NCBI GenBank assembly: GCA_027459765.1
Contig: DAIDHD010000061.1
Coordinates: 1 to 33,681 of the forward strand
DNA: 33,681 bases
Direction of reading: 5' to 3'
Source: Gammaproteobacteria bacterium
GTDB taxonomy: Bacteria > Pseudomonadota > Gammaproteobacteria > Steroidobacterales > Steroidobacteraceae
Part shown: positions 1-8,086 of the stretch, in pieces
Layout: each line of letters opens with the position of its first letter
How positions within the stretch are numbered: position 1 is the stretch's first letter
The notes under the pieces: generated by a model
Seen by the model: only the letters and a program-made list of their open reading frames with translations
Told to the model about the DNA's origin: nothing
The model's database searches: none
Translations under genes and position numbers: made by a program

Positions 1-278
1 ATGTGACCGGGCCGCAAATCCAATTCCCAGAAGACCGTGCTGCCACAGGATCCGCAGAAGTGAAAATGCAGCGCATTGCCGCTGGAGCCCGGGCGACTAT
101 AGGTCTGAAAGGGACCGCTCGGGACGACGCCTGCGCGCGGATAGTAGGCGCCCACCCCAAAGACCGATCCTGTACGCCGCTGGCATTCCAGACAATGGCA
201 GGCGACGACGAAGTCGGGCTCCCGCGTCAGCGCGACTTGGAGTGCGCCGCAGGCGCAGCGTGCGATCCGTGACGTCAC
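1..278 (-). CDS. GFA (CENP-V/Gfa-like) zinc protein, C-terminally cut by the window edge
   Basis: Reading the minus strand from GTG at 278 gives 92 residues of the GFA family (glutathione-dependent formaldehyde-activating enzyme-like). Visible zinc-ligand motifs are CACG near the N-terminus, CHCLEC about 20 residues later, and FCGSC near residue 78, followed by STVFW. The start is supported by a GTGA overlap: the GTG shares bases with the TGA of yceH (277-275), so the gene is probably translationally coupled to yceH. The reading frame is open to base 1, so the C-terminus lies outside the window. GFA proteins are small zinc-binding proteins, and most members have no proven substrate; a formaldehyde-glutathione role cannot be concluded from this fragment. 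Confidence 0.8.
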   Translation of the reverse strand, partial: MTSRIARCACGALQVALTREPDFVVACHCLECQRRTGSVFGVGAYYPRAGVVPSGPFQTYSRPGSSGNALHFHFCGSCGSTVFWELDLRPGH

Positions 279-955
279 GACGATGGCGGCAAGCGCGCCG
301 CGAGCGCGCGTAGTTCTTCCCGCAACTGGCGCACCTCGTCCTCCAGTCTCTCCAGGCGCGACGGCGCCGGCGCCGCGGCCACCGAGGGCTCCGCGCCTGC
401 CGACGCATGCGGATTGGCCTCCTCCGGATCCGGGACGACCGCAATTGCTCCGCTGAATAGGTGGGCATATCGCGATTCGCGACGGCCCGGTTCGCGCGGC
501 AGCCGCACGACGAAGGGACCGTCGGCGCGATTGCCGAGACTCTCGAGCGCCGCCTCGACCTGCGCCGCATCCGTGAATTCCGCCATGCGGGCGGCTCGAC
601 TGCGCAGTTCCCCGGGCGTCTGTGGCCCGCGCACCAGCAGTTCACACACGATGGCGAGCTCTTGCGGCGTGAACTTGAGCGGCCCGAACTCGGTATTGCA
701 GAACCGGTGCTGGTACTTGGGAACGCGGCTGCCGAAGCCGGACTTCTCCAGCACGAAGTGCTTCTTGTTGAGTTGATCGAGCGTCGCCTGCACTTGCGCT
801 TCGCTCACGGACATGACCGGGTCGCGGTTGCTCTTCTGGTTGCAGGCGTTGACCAGCGCGTTCAGAGAGAGCGGATACTGGTCGGGTGTCGTGATCTGTT
901 TCTCGATCAGGCAACCGATGACCCGTGCCTCCATCGGGGTGAGCTCGATGTTCAT
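275..955 (-). CDS. yceH: YceH family protein (DUF480/UPF0502)
   Basis: The 226-residue product matches the YceH family over its full length: an N-terminal winged-helix-like segment ([20 protein letters not shown], then the [10 protein letters not shown] block near residues 39-48), a second segment ([25 protein letters not shown]), and an [15 protein letters not shown] block. The last 30 residues are rich in Leu, Glu and Arg ([15 protein letters not shown]), as expected for a short coiled coil. The family is widespread in proteobacteria and has no established biochemical function; the fold suggests two winged-helix domains. The ATG at 955 has no clear Shine-Dalgarno. A GATAAT hexamer lies at 964-969 on the minus strand, only 8 nt before the ATG. 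Its 3' end overlaps the GFA gene. It is divergent from the TIR gene. Confidence 0.9.
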   Translation of the reverse strand: MNIELTPMEARVIGCLIEKQITTPDQYPLSLNALVNACNQKSNRDPVMSVSEAQVQATLDQLNKKHFVLEKSGFGSRVPKYQHRFCNTEFGPLKFTPQELAIVCELLVRGPQTPGELRSRAARMAEFTDAAQVEAALESLGNRADGPFVVRLPREPGRRESRYAHLFSGAIAVVPDPEEANPHASAGAEPSVAAAPAPSRLERLEDEVRQLREELRALAARLPPSS

Positions 956-1149
956 GACGACCGATTATCCGGCAAATGCGGCCGCTTTTCACAGGAGCCG
1001 ATCGATGCTGGCAGCGCGCGACTGCCGGAGCACGGAATGGAAGAACTCTTCGCGCCCCGCCGAAGCCTGCGATAACATCCCCGCGCAGGAGTATGGACGC
1101 TCGGTAAAACAGCGGTTACAGCTCCGCGACAAAGACAAACCCGAGCGCC

Positions 1150-3165
1150 ATGCCCACGACCGACGCCTCTCGTGCCGTGTTCCTGAGTTACGCCTCCGAG
1201 GATGCGGAGGCGGCGCAGCGCATCGCGACGGCGCTCGCTGCGGCCGGCATCGAAGTCTGGTTCGACCGCAACGAGCTGCGCGGCGGGGACGCCTGGGACC
1301 TCAAGATCCGGCAGCAAATCCACGATTGTCGGCTGTTCGTGGCCGTCGTTTCGGCACGCACCCAGGCGCGCGACGAGGGTTACTTTCGGCGCGAATGGAA
1401 GCTCGCGGTCGACCGCAGCCTGGACATGGCGGACGATCGCGCCTTTCTGGTGCCGGTGTCGATCGACGCGACCAACGAGCGCACGGCGCGGGTGCCCGAC
1501 GCCTTCAAGCGGGTGCAGTGGACCCGACTGCCGGACGGACACACACCAGCGGAGTTCGTGCACCGTATCGGACAGCTCCTGTCGCCGGGATCGCCGGACA
1601 CATCTACGGGAGAACGTGTGCCGCTGGCAAAGGACACCGCGCACAACCGTACGGCGATGGCTCCCCGCGGCCGGGCACGGCGCAGCGCGGGGCTGCTCAT
1701 CACGGTCGTCGGCATGCTGGCGGCCCTGGCGGTCGGATACGCAACCCTGCATCACGCGCACGGCACGGATCATCGTCCCGCGAGCAACGATTCGATCGCG
1801 GTGCTGCCGCTCGCCAATCTCAGCCGAGATCCGGAGCAGCAGTACTTTTCCGACGGACTGTCCGAGAGCCTGATTTCAGCGCTGGCCCAGATCCCGCAAC
1901 TGAAGGTCATCGGCAAGACCTCCTCCTTCATGTTCCGCGACTCTAAGGAAAGCGCGCAAAGCATCGGCGAGAAGCTGGGCGTGACCCGGCTGCTGGAGGG
2001 CAGCGTGCAGCGCTCGGCCGACCAGGTACGCGTGAGCGCCGAGCTGATCAATACCGCCGACGGCACGACCGTCTGGTCGGAGAAATACGATCGTCCGTAC
2101 AAGGACCTGTTCGCCCTGCAGGACGAGATCACCCGGGCGGTGGCGCAGGCACTCAAGGCCAAGCTCCTGCCGTCTGCCTCCGCCTCGGCCCAGGACGAAC
2201 GCCCGCCGAGCGGCAATCTCGAGGCGTACAACGAACTGCTGCGCGGTCGCTTCTACCTCACCACCGAAGACGATAATCGCAAGGCAATCGACGCCTACAC
2301 CCGCGCGACGCAGCTGGATCCCACCTATGCGCTGGCCTGGAGCGAACTCGCGTACGTGTGGGCCAATTTCGCGGGTGCATTCCTGGGCGATGCCGCCGCC
2401 CAGCAGGCAGCCTTTGGCAAGGCTCACGACGCGGCACAACGAGCACTCGAACTGGCGCCCCAGTTGGCGGCCGCGCACATCGCACAGGGCTATCTGCTTC
2501 AGGTTTCCAGGCTCGACTGGCGCGGCGCGGAGGCGGAGTTCCGGCAGGCGCTCGCGCTGGCGCCGCGAAGTCCGCTGGCACAGGAGTCTCTGGGCATGCT
2601 GCGGGCGGCGCTGGGAGACCTTCAGGCCGCCATTGAACTCACGCAACGCGCACTGACTTCCGAACCCTTGCGGGCGAACTGGTACGTGTGGCTCGGCACG
2701 TACTACCTGGGGTTGAACCGCCTCGACGAGGCCGAGCAGATGATGCGCAAGGCTGTCGCCTTGCAGCCCGGTGGCGGCGATCTGCACGAGAATCTCGCCA
2801 TCGTGCTGATTCTCCGCGGCCAGGCGGCGGCGGCACTCGCGGTCGCCGAGCAGGAAACCGATCACGATTGGCGTGACATCGCGATCGCAATGGCCCTCCA
2901 GGTCGGCGCCGATCGCAAGGCTGCAGATGCGGCGCTTCGCGCCGTGGTCGACACCCAGGGAAACGTGGCCGCCTATCAGATCGCCCAGATCTACGCCCTG
3001 CGCGGCGACGCCGATGCGACCTTCCAATGGCTCGACCGCGCCTGGCAAAGTCGCGACAGCGGTCTGATACAAGTCCTGTACGACCCGCTCTTCGCGCGCT
3101 TCAAGACCGATCCGCGCTTCGCCGCGTATTGCCGCAAGGCGGGACTGCCGGCGCCAATCCAATGA
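1150..3165 (+). CDS. Membrane TIR domain protein with TolB/FlgO-like and TPR domains
   Basis: The 671-residue protein has three parts. Residues 8-145 form a bacterial TIR domain: FLSYASEDAE at the first strand, EVWFDRNELRGGDAW at the second, and YFRREW with Glu82 where the catalytic glutamate of NAD-cleaving TIR domains is expected. Residues 181-200 (LLITVVGMLAALAVGYATL) form one membrane helix preceded by RGRARR, so the TIR domain should be cytosolic and the rest periplasmic. Residues 214-340 resemble the TolB-like/FlgO domain of CadC-type and adenylate cyclase-type regulators (SIAVLPLANLSRDPEQQYFSDGL, then LLEGSVQR). Residues 355-640 are TPR repeats (for example AIDAYTRATQLDPTYALAWSEL and RLDEAEQMMRKAVALQP). 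The layout is that of CadC-like transmembrane regulators with the DNA-binding domain replaced by TIR. The ligand and the TIR activity are unknown. No obvious Shine-Dalgarno precedes the ATG. Confidence 0.88.
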   Translation: MPTTDASRAVFLSYASEDAEAAQRIATALAAAGIEVWFDRNELRGGDAWDLKIRQQIHDCRLFVAVVSARTQARDEGYFRREWKLAVDRSLDMADDRAFLVPVSIDATNERTARVPDAFKRVQWTRLPDGHTPAEFVHRIGQLLSPGSPDTSTGERVPLAKDTAHNRTAMAPRGRARRSAGLLITVVGMLAALAVGYATLHHAHGTDHRPASNDSIAVLPLANLSRDPEQQYFSDGLSESLISALAQIPQLKVIGKTSSFMFRDSKESAQSIGEKLGVTRLLEGSVQRSADQVRVSAELINTADGTTVWSEKYDRPYKDLFALQDEITRAVAQALKAKLLPSASASAQDERPPSGNLEAYNELLRGRFYLTTEDDNRKAIDAYTRATQLDPTYALAWSELAYVWANFAGAFLGDAAAQQAAFGKAHDAAQRALELAPQLAAAHIAQGYLLQVSRLDWRGAEAEFRQALALAPRSPLAQESLGMLRAALGDLQAAIELTQRALTSEPLRANWYVWLGTYYLGLNRLDEAEQMMRKAVALQPGGGDLHENLAIVLILRGQAAAALAVAEQETDHDWRDIAIAMALQVGADRKAADAALRAVVDTQGNVAAYQIAQIYALRGDADATFQWLDRAWQSRDSGLIQVLYDPLFARFKTDPRFAAYCRKAGLPAPIQ

Positions 3166-3223
3166 CGGTCGCGCAACAAACTTGCTAGGCTAAAAAATCC
3201 ATCCTCGATCCGGTGCCCTTCCC

Positions 3224-3985
3224 ATGGAAATTCACAAGCCGAAACCGGCGCACAACCTGCGGGAATTCCTCAGCGAGGTCGGCGTGGTCATACTCGGCAT
3301 CACGATCGCGCTGGCGGGCGAACAAACGCTCAGTCGGCTCGAATCGCGCCACAAGATAAGCCTGGTGACCGAAGAGATGCGGCAGGAGATCTCCGGCGAC
3401 GACGGGCCCCAAGCGCTGCAGCGGATTGCGCTGTCCCGATGCATCAATGCCTCATTGGACGAGATACGTCGCGCCGTGGAGGAAAACGCGGAGCGTTCCC
3501 GGATCCTTGCATCGGTGGATGGATTCTCGACACCCCGCCACACCTGGGACAGCACCGCGTTCCAGGCCGCACTGTCCTCGGGCATCTTGACTCAAATGCC
3601 GGTCGATCGCGTCGACGCCATGTCGCGCTTCTATTCCCTGATGCCCGTGCTGGAAAGCGCGAACGAGCGTGAATTCAGAGACGGAGCGGCGCTGGCGGCG
3701 TTGAGCCACTCCGGCGGAACGCTAACCGATCTGGAGCGCAACCGGCTCCTGGAGGCCGTGGAGACTCTGCGCCGCGACAATGCCGAGATCTTGCGATTTT
3801 CGGCTCTCGCCAAGACCGCCATGAAGCAACTCGGGATCGGCGTGCGGGATTATCGACCCTTGGCCGGGCGCGTTTCATCAACGCAGGATCCGCAGCGAGT
3901 CTTACTCGAGCTCAAGGCGCTGCCCATGGCTCAGTCGTGCATCTCTGACCTTGCAAGGGAAATCGACGCCAGCGAATCGAACTGA
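3224..3985 (+). CDS. Conserved hypothetical protein with one N-terminal membrane helix
   Basis: The 253-residue product starts MEIHKPKPAHNLREFLSEVG, followed by one hydrophobic helix at about residues 19-35 (GVVILGITIALAGEQ) and a soluble, mostly helical remainder (about residues 45-250). The opening block resembles a set of uncharacterised proteobacterial proteins that begin with a near-identical MEIHKPKP...REFL-hydrophobic segment; I recall this as a recurring pattern but know no function for it. It follows the TIR gene by 58 bp on the same strand. The gap contains TTGCTAGGCTAAAAAAT, which could hold a separate weak promoter, so co-transcription is uncertain. Two cysteines (residues 73 and 239) are present, but no catalytic motif is visible. 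The alternating polar sequence after the helix suggests a coiled or helical-bundle domain outside the membrane. Confidence 0.75.
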   Translation: MEIHKPKPAHNLREFLSEVGVVILGITIALAGEQTLSRLESRHKISLVTEEMRQEISGDDGPQALQRIALSRCINASLDEIRRAVEENAERSRILASVDGFSTPRHTWDSTAFQAALSSGILTQMPVDRVDAMSRFYSLMPVLESANEREFRDGAALAALSHSGGTLTDLERNRLLEAVETLRRDNAEILRFSALAKTAMKQLGIGVRDYRPLAGRVSSTQDPQRVLLELKALPMAQSCISDLAREIDASESN

Positions 3986-4026
3986 CGCCGCGAGGACGCG
4001 CAGCCGATCCGCCCGTGCCGCCGTCC

Positions 4027-5595
4027 TCAGGAAACGTGCCGATCCTTATCCTTCCAATAGGGCTCGCGCAGCACACGCTTCAATACCTTGCCCGCCCCGC
4101 TCATCGGCAAGGCGGCGACGAACTCGATGCTTCGCGGGCATTTGTAGCCGCCGATCAGGGTCTTGCAGTGCTCGCGGATATCCTGGGCGGTCGCATCTTC
4201 GCCCGACTTAAGGACGACCACCGCGTGCACCCGCTCACCCCACAGCGGGTCGGGCACGCCGATCACGGCGCACGCGGCCACGGCTGGGTGCTTCGCCACC
4301 GCCTGCTCGACCTCGACGGAATAGACGTTCTCCCCGCCGGACACGATCATGTCCTTGACGCGGTCGACGACGTAGAGGAAGCCTGCCTCGTCGATGCGTC
4401 CGCCGTCGCCGGTGTGCATCCAGCCCGCGTTCGGGGCCCGATCGAGTACCGCCGCGGTCTCCTCGCTCTTGCCCCAGTAGCCCAGCATCACGCTCGGACT
4501 GCGCACGATGATTTCACCGACCTCGCCCGGCGGCACGTCCTCGCCATCGGGCGCCACGATACGCACCATGACCCCGGTGCAGGGCAGCCCGCCCGAGCGC
4601 ACCCGGCCGGTCGCACGGCCCTCCCGCGAGTGCATTTCTGGCGACAGCACCGAGGTCGTCGGCGCCAGCTCGGTCATGCCGTAGACTTGCATGAACTGCG
4701 CTGCGGGCAAAAGCGCCTGCGCGCGGTCGAGCAGCGCCTCGTTGATCGGCGACCCGCCGTAAGCCAGCATGCGCAGCGACCCAAGGTCGAACCTCGAGGC
4801 TTCCGGATGATCCACGACCATCTGCATCATCGTGGGAATCAGCACCGTCACCGTGACTCGCTCGCGTTGTAGCGCCTCGAGCGTCGCAAATGGCGTGAAG
4901 CCCGGCAATGCGACCTGTGTGCCACCCACGAGCCATTGCGCGTTGAACAGGCAGAAGTCGCCGATGTGGAACATCGGCGCTGCGTGTAGCGCGATGTCGC
5001 CCGCCCGGGCCGCGCCTTCGTTCACGAGAACGAGGCCGTTGTACACGATGGCCTCGTGCGAGAGCATCACGCCCTTCGGATGCCCGGTGGTTCCTCCGGT
5101 ATAGAACACCCCGAGAAGATCCTTGCCACGACGGCGAGCGTCGGGCACCGGATCGTGAGTGGCAATCAGCGTCTCGTAGGACCGCATTCCATCGGGCGTC
5201 GGCTGATCACCGATATGGATGAGCGTGGCGAGGCTGCGGCTCTTGGCTTTCAGCTCGACCGACAGGGGCGCGAAGGCATCATCGACCAAGAGCACCCGGG
5301 TATCGCAGTCGTCGAGCGAGTAGGCGATCTCCCCGCTGCTCCAGCGCGTATTGATCGGATTGAACGCGGCGCCGGCCCACGGTATGGCCATGTACGCCTC
5401 GATGTAGCGATCGCTGTTGAGGGATAGGATGCCCACGCGATCGCCGGCGCCGACGCCGAGTGCGCGCAGCGCGCCAGCGAAGCGTGCAACACGATCGCGG
5501 AATTGCGTGAAGGTCTGGCGGCGGTCGCCGCAGATTGTGGCGATGCCGTCGGGACGGAGCGCGACGGCGCGGTGTAGAGCCTGTGTCAGTTGCAT
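4027..5595 (-). CDS. Acyl-CoA synthetase (class I adenylate-forming enzyme)
   Basis: The enzyme activates a carboxylic acid, probably a fatty or aromatic acid, with ATP and then CoA. The 522-residue reading has all the core motifs: phosphate loop YTGGTTGHPKG at 165-175, YGMTELAP at 305-312, HTGD at 394-397 with the ribose-binding Asp, DRVKDMIVSGGENVY at 411-425, and the C-terminal catalytic lysine in SGAGKVLKR (Lys503). The frame is open 16 codons further up (to 5643), but ATG 5595 is preferred: it has GGGGA five bases upstream and begins at the usual place for the family (LTQALHRAVALRPDG). It lies 81 bp downstream of the persulfide dioxygenase gene on the same strand. The substrate cannot be told from sequence; long-chain acyl-CoA synthetase-type annotation would be a guess. 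Confidence 0.92.
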   Translation of the reverse strand: MQLTQALHRAVALRPDGIATICGDRRQTFTQFRDRVARFAGALRALGVGAGDRVGILSLNSDRYIEAYMAIPWAGAAFNPINTRWSSGEIAYSLDDCDTRVLLVDDAFAPLSVELKAKSRSLATLIHIGDQPTPDGMRSYETLIATHDPVPDARRRGKDLLGVFYTGGTTGHPKGVMLSHEAIVYNGLVLVNEGAARAGDIALHAAPMFHIGDFCLFNAQWLVGGTQVALPGFTPFATLEALQRERVTVTVLIPTMMQMVVDHPEASRFDLGSLRMLAYGGSPINEALLDRAQALLPAAQFMQVYGMTELAPTTSVLSPEMHSREGRATGRVRSGGLPCTGVMVRIVAPDGEDVPPGEVGEIIVRSPSVMLGYWGKSEETAAVLDRAPNAGWMHTGDGGRIDEAGFLYVVDRVKDMIVSGGENVYSVEVEQAVAKHPAVAACAVIGVPDPLWGERVHAVVVLKSGEDATAQDIREHCKTLIGGYKCPRSIEFVAALPMSGAGKVLKRVLREPYWKDKDRHVS

Positions 5596-5676
5596 ACCAT
5601 CCCCTGGGCAATTCCCCATCCTGGGCGACGTCCGCCCCCTCATGATCTGATCAGCCAGGCGGCGCAGGACCGTCGA

Positions 5677-6753
5677 TCAATGCCGTTCGCCGTCCACGGG
5701 CAGGCCCTCGGACCGCCATCGAAGCATGCCGCCCGCGAGGTTGGCCACGTGCACCGCGCCCGCCTTCTGCAGAATGAGACTCGCCTGCGCGGAGCGCGCG
5801 CCGGAGCGGCACACGGCCACCACCGGCCGGCCCCGGTCGATTTCGTCGATTCGCGCTCGCAGTTCCGACAGCGGAATCAGCCGCGCACCGGCGATATGAC
5901 CGAGCGCATCGTCGAACTCCGAGGGTTCGCGCACGTCGATCACCTGAGCCTCCGACAGCCGCTCGGCCAGCGACAACGGCTCGATCTCCCACACACCGCC
6001 GAAGGTGTAGCGAAGCGGCGCCCAGGTCGATTCGTCCGGCACGGCGGAATCCCCCGCGGGCCGTCCACACTGCAGATTGGCCGGTACCGCAACGTCCAGC
6101 AGCTTCGGATGCGGCAGTCCGAGGTTGTTCATGAACCCGACGAAATCCGCTTCGCTGGCGTTCCCACCGACGCGGGGGTTGTAGCGCCGCTCTTCGGCGA
6201 CGCTGGTGACGGTGAGTCCGCGATAATCGTGCCCCGGATAGAGCAGACATGCGGCCGGCAGCGTAAAGATCTGATCCTGGATCGAGCGGTAAAGCCTCGC
6301 GGCGCTGCCTTGCTGAAAGTCCGTACGACCGCAGCCGCGGATCAGAAGCGCATCGCCGGTGAAGGCCATACTCTCGTCGTCCAGCACATAGGTCAGGCAG
6401 CCGTTGGTGTGACCCGGTGTCTCGCGCACCGACAAAGATCTCGCACCGAACACGACTCGATCTCCCTGCCTCAGGAGCCGATCGGCATTCTCGGCACCCG
6501 CCGCAGCGGCGATGGCGATCAGACTGCCGAAGCGCTGCTTCAATAGCCACGCACCGGTGACGTGATCCGCGTGCGCGTGGGTCTCGAGGGTCGCGTGCAA
6601 CGTGAGTCCGAGTTCCTGCAGAAGCGCGGCATCGCGGCGCACGTGCTCGAATACCGGATCGATCAGCACGGCCTCACGGGCAACCGGATCGGCGAGCAGG
6701 TAGGTATAGGTCGATGAGACGGGATCGAAAAGCTGCCGAAATAGCAATGCCAT
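5677..6753 (-). CDS. Persulfide dioxygenase-rhodanese fusion protein
   Basis: The 358-residue protein joins an ETHE1-type metallo-beta-lactamase-fold persulfide dioxygenase to a rhodanese. In the first part (1-235) the metal ligands of the fold are present: THAHADH at 58-64, GHTNG with His115, FTGDALLIRGCGRTDF with Asp134, and YPGHDY with His175. The second part (about 255-358) is a single rhodanese domain (IDVREPSEF, HIAGARLIPL) with the active-site loop CRSGARS starting at Cys315. The fusion is known from other proteobacteria and couples oxidation of glutathione persulfide to sulfite with sulfur transfer to or from thiosulfate. ATG 6753 is chosen because GGGGAG precedes it by 6 bases and the family begins MxxLFRQLFD; the open frame up to 6906 has no similarity to the family. 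It is divergent from the gene at 6924. Confidence 0.92.
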   Translation of the reverse strand: MALLFRQLFDPVSSTYTYLLADPVAREAVLIDPVFEHVRRDAALLQELGLTLHATLETHAHADHVTGAWLLKQRFGSLIAIAAAAGAENADRLLRQGDRVVFGARSLSVRETPGHTNGCLTYVLDDESMAFTGDALLIRGCGRTDFQQGSAARLYRSIQDQIFTLPAACLLYPGHDYRGLTVTSVAEERRYNPRVGGNASEADFVGFMNNLGLPHPKLLDVAVPANLQCGRPAGDSAVPDESTWAPLRYTFGGVWEIEPLSLAERLSEAQVIDVREPSEFDDALGHIAGARLIPLSELRARIDEIDRGRPVVAVCRSGARSAQASLILQKAGAVHVANLAGGMLRWRSEGLPVDGERH

Positions 6754-6923
6754 CGCTCGACTCCCCAGTGGTCCGGGCTCCGCAACCGCCGCCATTCGAC
6801 ATGTCGCGCGCTGGAGCACCAAGACCGCATTCTTGCGGCAACTCGTCTCAACTGTAAACATGGAGCCTTGATCGACGGATCGGCCATCCCGGTCTTCACG
6901 GCGCAACCGCTCTCGGGAACACC

Positions 6924-7664
6924 ATGACCGCCAAAACCATTCGCTACGTCACGGTCCACTGGGTCCGCTTTCCGGAAGTGGTCCCGCACGATCCGCTGAC
7001 CGTCCCCGATCGACTACCGGGATGCTCGTGGTGGCGGTTCGCCGTGACCGGCGGTCCGCTCGACACCGACGGCAATCGCCCACCGACGAATGTGTGGTGT
7101 GGCCTTGGCCTGTTCGGCGATCGGGAGTCGGCCGAGTCGAATCTCGAACGGCCCGAAGGATATCTTTCATCCTTCCCGCCGCCGACCGAGAGTTGGCACG
7201 CGTTGCTGCTGCCCATCGCGTTCCGCGGCCTCTGGAACCACAACCTTGGCTCGAATGCGGAACTTCGCTACGCAACGGAGGCGGCCGACCCCGGTGGACC
7301 CTTGTTCGTCATCACCACGGGCGGGTTCGATCTCGGTCCGAACTTTGACCGCACCAGGCTCGTCAACTTTCGTGAATACTCCGACCGCGTACGTGGGGCG
7401 CTACCCAGTGCGCCAGGCCGGATCGCGAGCGAATATTTCTCGCCGACTCCGACGGATGACGCGATAACGATGTCGCTCTGGACCAGTGATTCAGCGATGG
7501 TCCAGACGATGTACGGCCGAGGCACTCATCGCGAGGAGATAGACCGGTTCAAGCGCGAAAAGACCCTGGATCGCACGTCCTTCACGCGCTTTCGCGTGCT
7601 AAGAACGATCGGTCGCTGGAACGGATCGGATCTGCTGGATCGCGCCCGGGCGCAACCCGCCTGA
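6924..7664 (+). CDS. Probable CrtA-like (spheroidene monooxygenase-type) protein
   Basis: The 246-residue protein has the character of the spheroidene monooxygenase (CrtA) family. It has an N-terminal strand (VTVHWVRFPE), a central ITTGGFDLGPNFDRTRLVNF segment, and a C-terminal block (MSLWTSDSAMVQTMYGRG followed by HREEIDRFKREKTLDRTSFTRFRVL) like the CrtA pattern in which a substrate-pocket strand precedes an Arg-rich helix and FxRF. In that family the protein is a heme monooxygenase of carotenoid synthesis, but the window has no carotenoid genes, and related proteins of unknown function occur in non-pigmented bacteria. A general dimeric alpha/beta-barrel oxygenase is the safest reading. The start ATG follows TCGGGAACACC. 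It is transcribed divergently from the persulfide dioxygenase gene. Confidence 0.6.
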   Translation: MTAKTIRYVTVHWVRFPEVVPHDPLTVPDRLPGCSWWRFAVTGGPLDTDGNRPPTNVWCGLGLFGDRESAESNLERPEGYLSSFPPPTESWHALLLPIAFRGLWNHNLGSNAELRYATEAADPGGPLFVITTGGFDLGPNFDRTRLVNFREYSDRVRGALPSAPGRIASEYFSPTPTDDAITMSLWTSDSAMVQTMYGRGTHREEIDRFKREKTLDRTSFTRFRVLRTIGRWNGSDLLDRARAQPA

Positions 7665-7727
7665 GAACTCTCCCGCTCGACGACAAGTTCCGGTGGGCGT
7701 GAGCGCCGAAGCCAGGGTGTCTTACCC

Positions 7728-7750
7728 AAGGCAATCCATCTCGTTGCCTT
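7728..7750. terminator. Terminator-like inverted repeat after the CrtA-like gene
   Basis: AAGGCAA (7728-7734) and TTGCCTT (7744-7750) form a 7-bp stem with a 9-nt loop, 63 bp after the stop codon at 7664. There is no long T run; only the terminal TT of the stem. It could end transcription of the CrtA-like gene. Confidence 0.35.
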
Positions 7751-7804
7751 CGTCGGGGCAACTGACTGCGCGACCTTCTGCCGGGACCGTCGGCGTGGCG
7801 CCGA

Positions 7805-7912
7805 CTACGCCTTCTCCCCCACCGGCAACTCCGCGAGCTTGAAAGGCACGCCGCAACCGCCGATGCCGCAATAGCCGTCGGGGTTCTTGGCGAGGTACTG
7901 CTGGTGTTAGTC
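7805..7912 (-). pseudogene. Truncated copy of the msrA 3' end
   Basis: These 108 bases match 9883-9990, the last 35 codons plus stop of the intact msrA, with only two differences by direct comparison. One is synonymous (CCG to CCT in the GVPFKL region). The other turns the tyrosine codon of DYHQQ into TAA (codon 187 of msrA). There is no upstream msrA sequence; beyond 7912 similarity decays to short matches with gaps. It is in the same orientation as msrA, so the two copies form a direct repeat 2,078 bp apart enclosing the toxin-antitoxin cassette. It cannot encode a working reductase because the catalytic GCFWG region is missing. Confidence 0.9.
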
Positions 7913-8051
7913 GGCGCTTAAGGTGGACTTGTCACGGAAACCAAACAGTTATGTCGCCGCCGGGGATCGGTCGGTCGGCTTCCGGTCGACGTCGAAGTCG
8001 TTCCGGCGGTGGACCTACGATCAGCATTTCCAGTCAGAGAAACTGGGTTGA

Positions 8052-8080
8052 TAGACATCCTATAGGATGTCACATATGAT
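8052..8080 (+). promoter_or_regulatory. Promoter of the toxin-antitoxin operon
   Basis: TAGACA (8052-8057) and TATGAT (8075-8080) are separated by 17 bp, each one mismatch from the sigma-70 consensus. The expected start site, 7 nt after the -10 box, is base 8087, which is the A of the toxin ATG. No ribosome binding site fits in between, so the mRNA would be leaderless. Confidence 0.6.
8054..8071. promoter_or_regulatory. Perfect 18-bp palindrome, probable antitoxin operator
   Basis: GACATCCTATAGGATGTC is identical to its reverse complement. It begins inside the -35 box and fills the spacer, so a dimeric protein bound here would block RNA polymerase. The ribbon-helix-helix antitoxin encoded at 8506 is the obvious candidate for autoregulation. 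Confidence 0.7.
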
Positions 8081-8086
8081 TTAGTC

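Larger units (their letters stand above)
7665..8086. other. 422-bp intergenic region between the CrtA-like gene and the PIN toxin
   Basis: This gap contains a terminator-like inverted repeat (7728-7750), the truncated msrA 3' copy (7805-7912), about 140 bp without recognisable coding content (7913-8050), and the toxin promoter with its palindrome (8052-8080). I see no RNA gene here. The sequence just left of the msrA copy (about 7770-7804) is also weakly similar to the DNA beyond the intact msrA stop (about 9848-9882), so homology does not end sharply on that side. Confidence 0.7.

Noticed and set aside
3992..4028. Hairpin between convergent genes (GAGGACG/CGTCCTC)
   Set aside because: The 7-bp stem has a 23-nt loop and no T run; too weak to call a terminator.
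5596..5643. Longer N-terminus of the acyl-CoA ligase
   Set aside because: No ribosome binding site at 5643, no family similarity, and a good site before ATG 5595.
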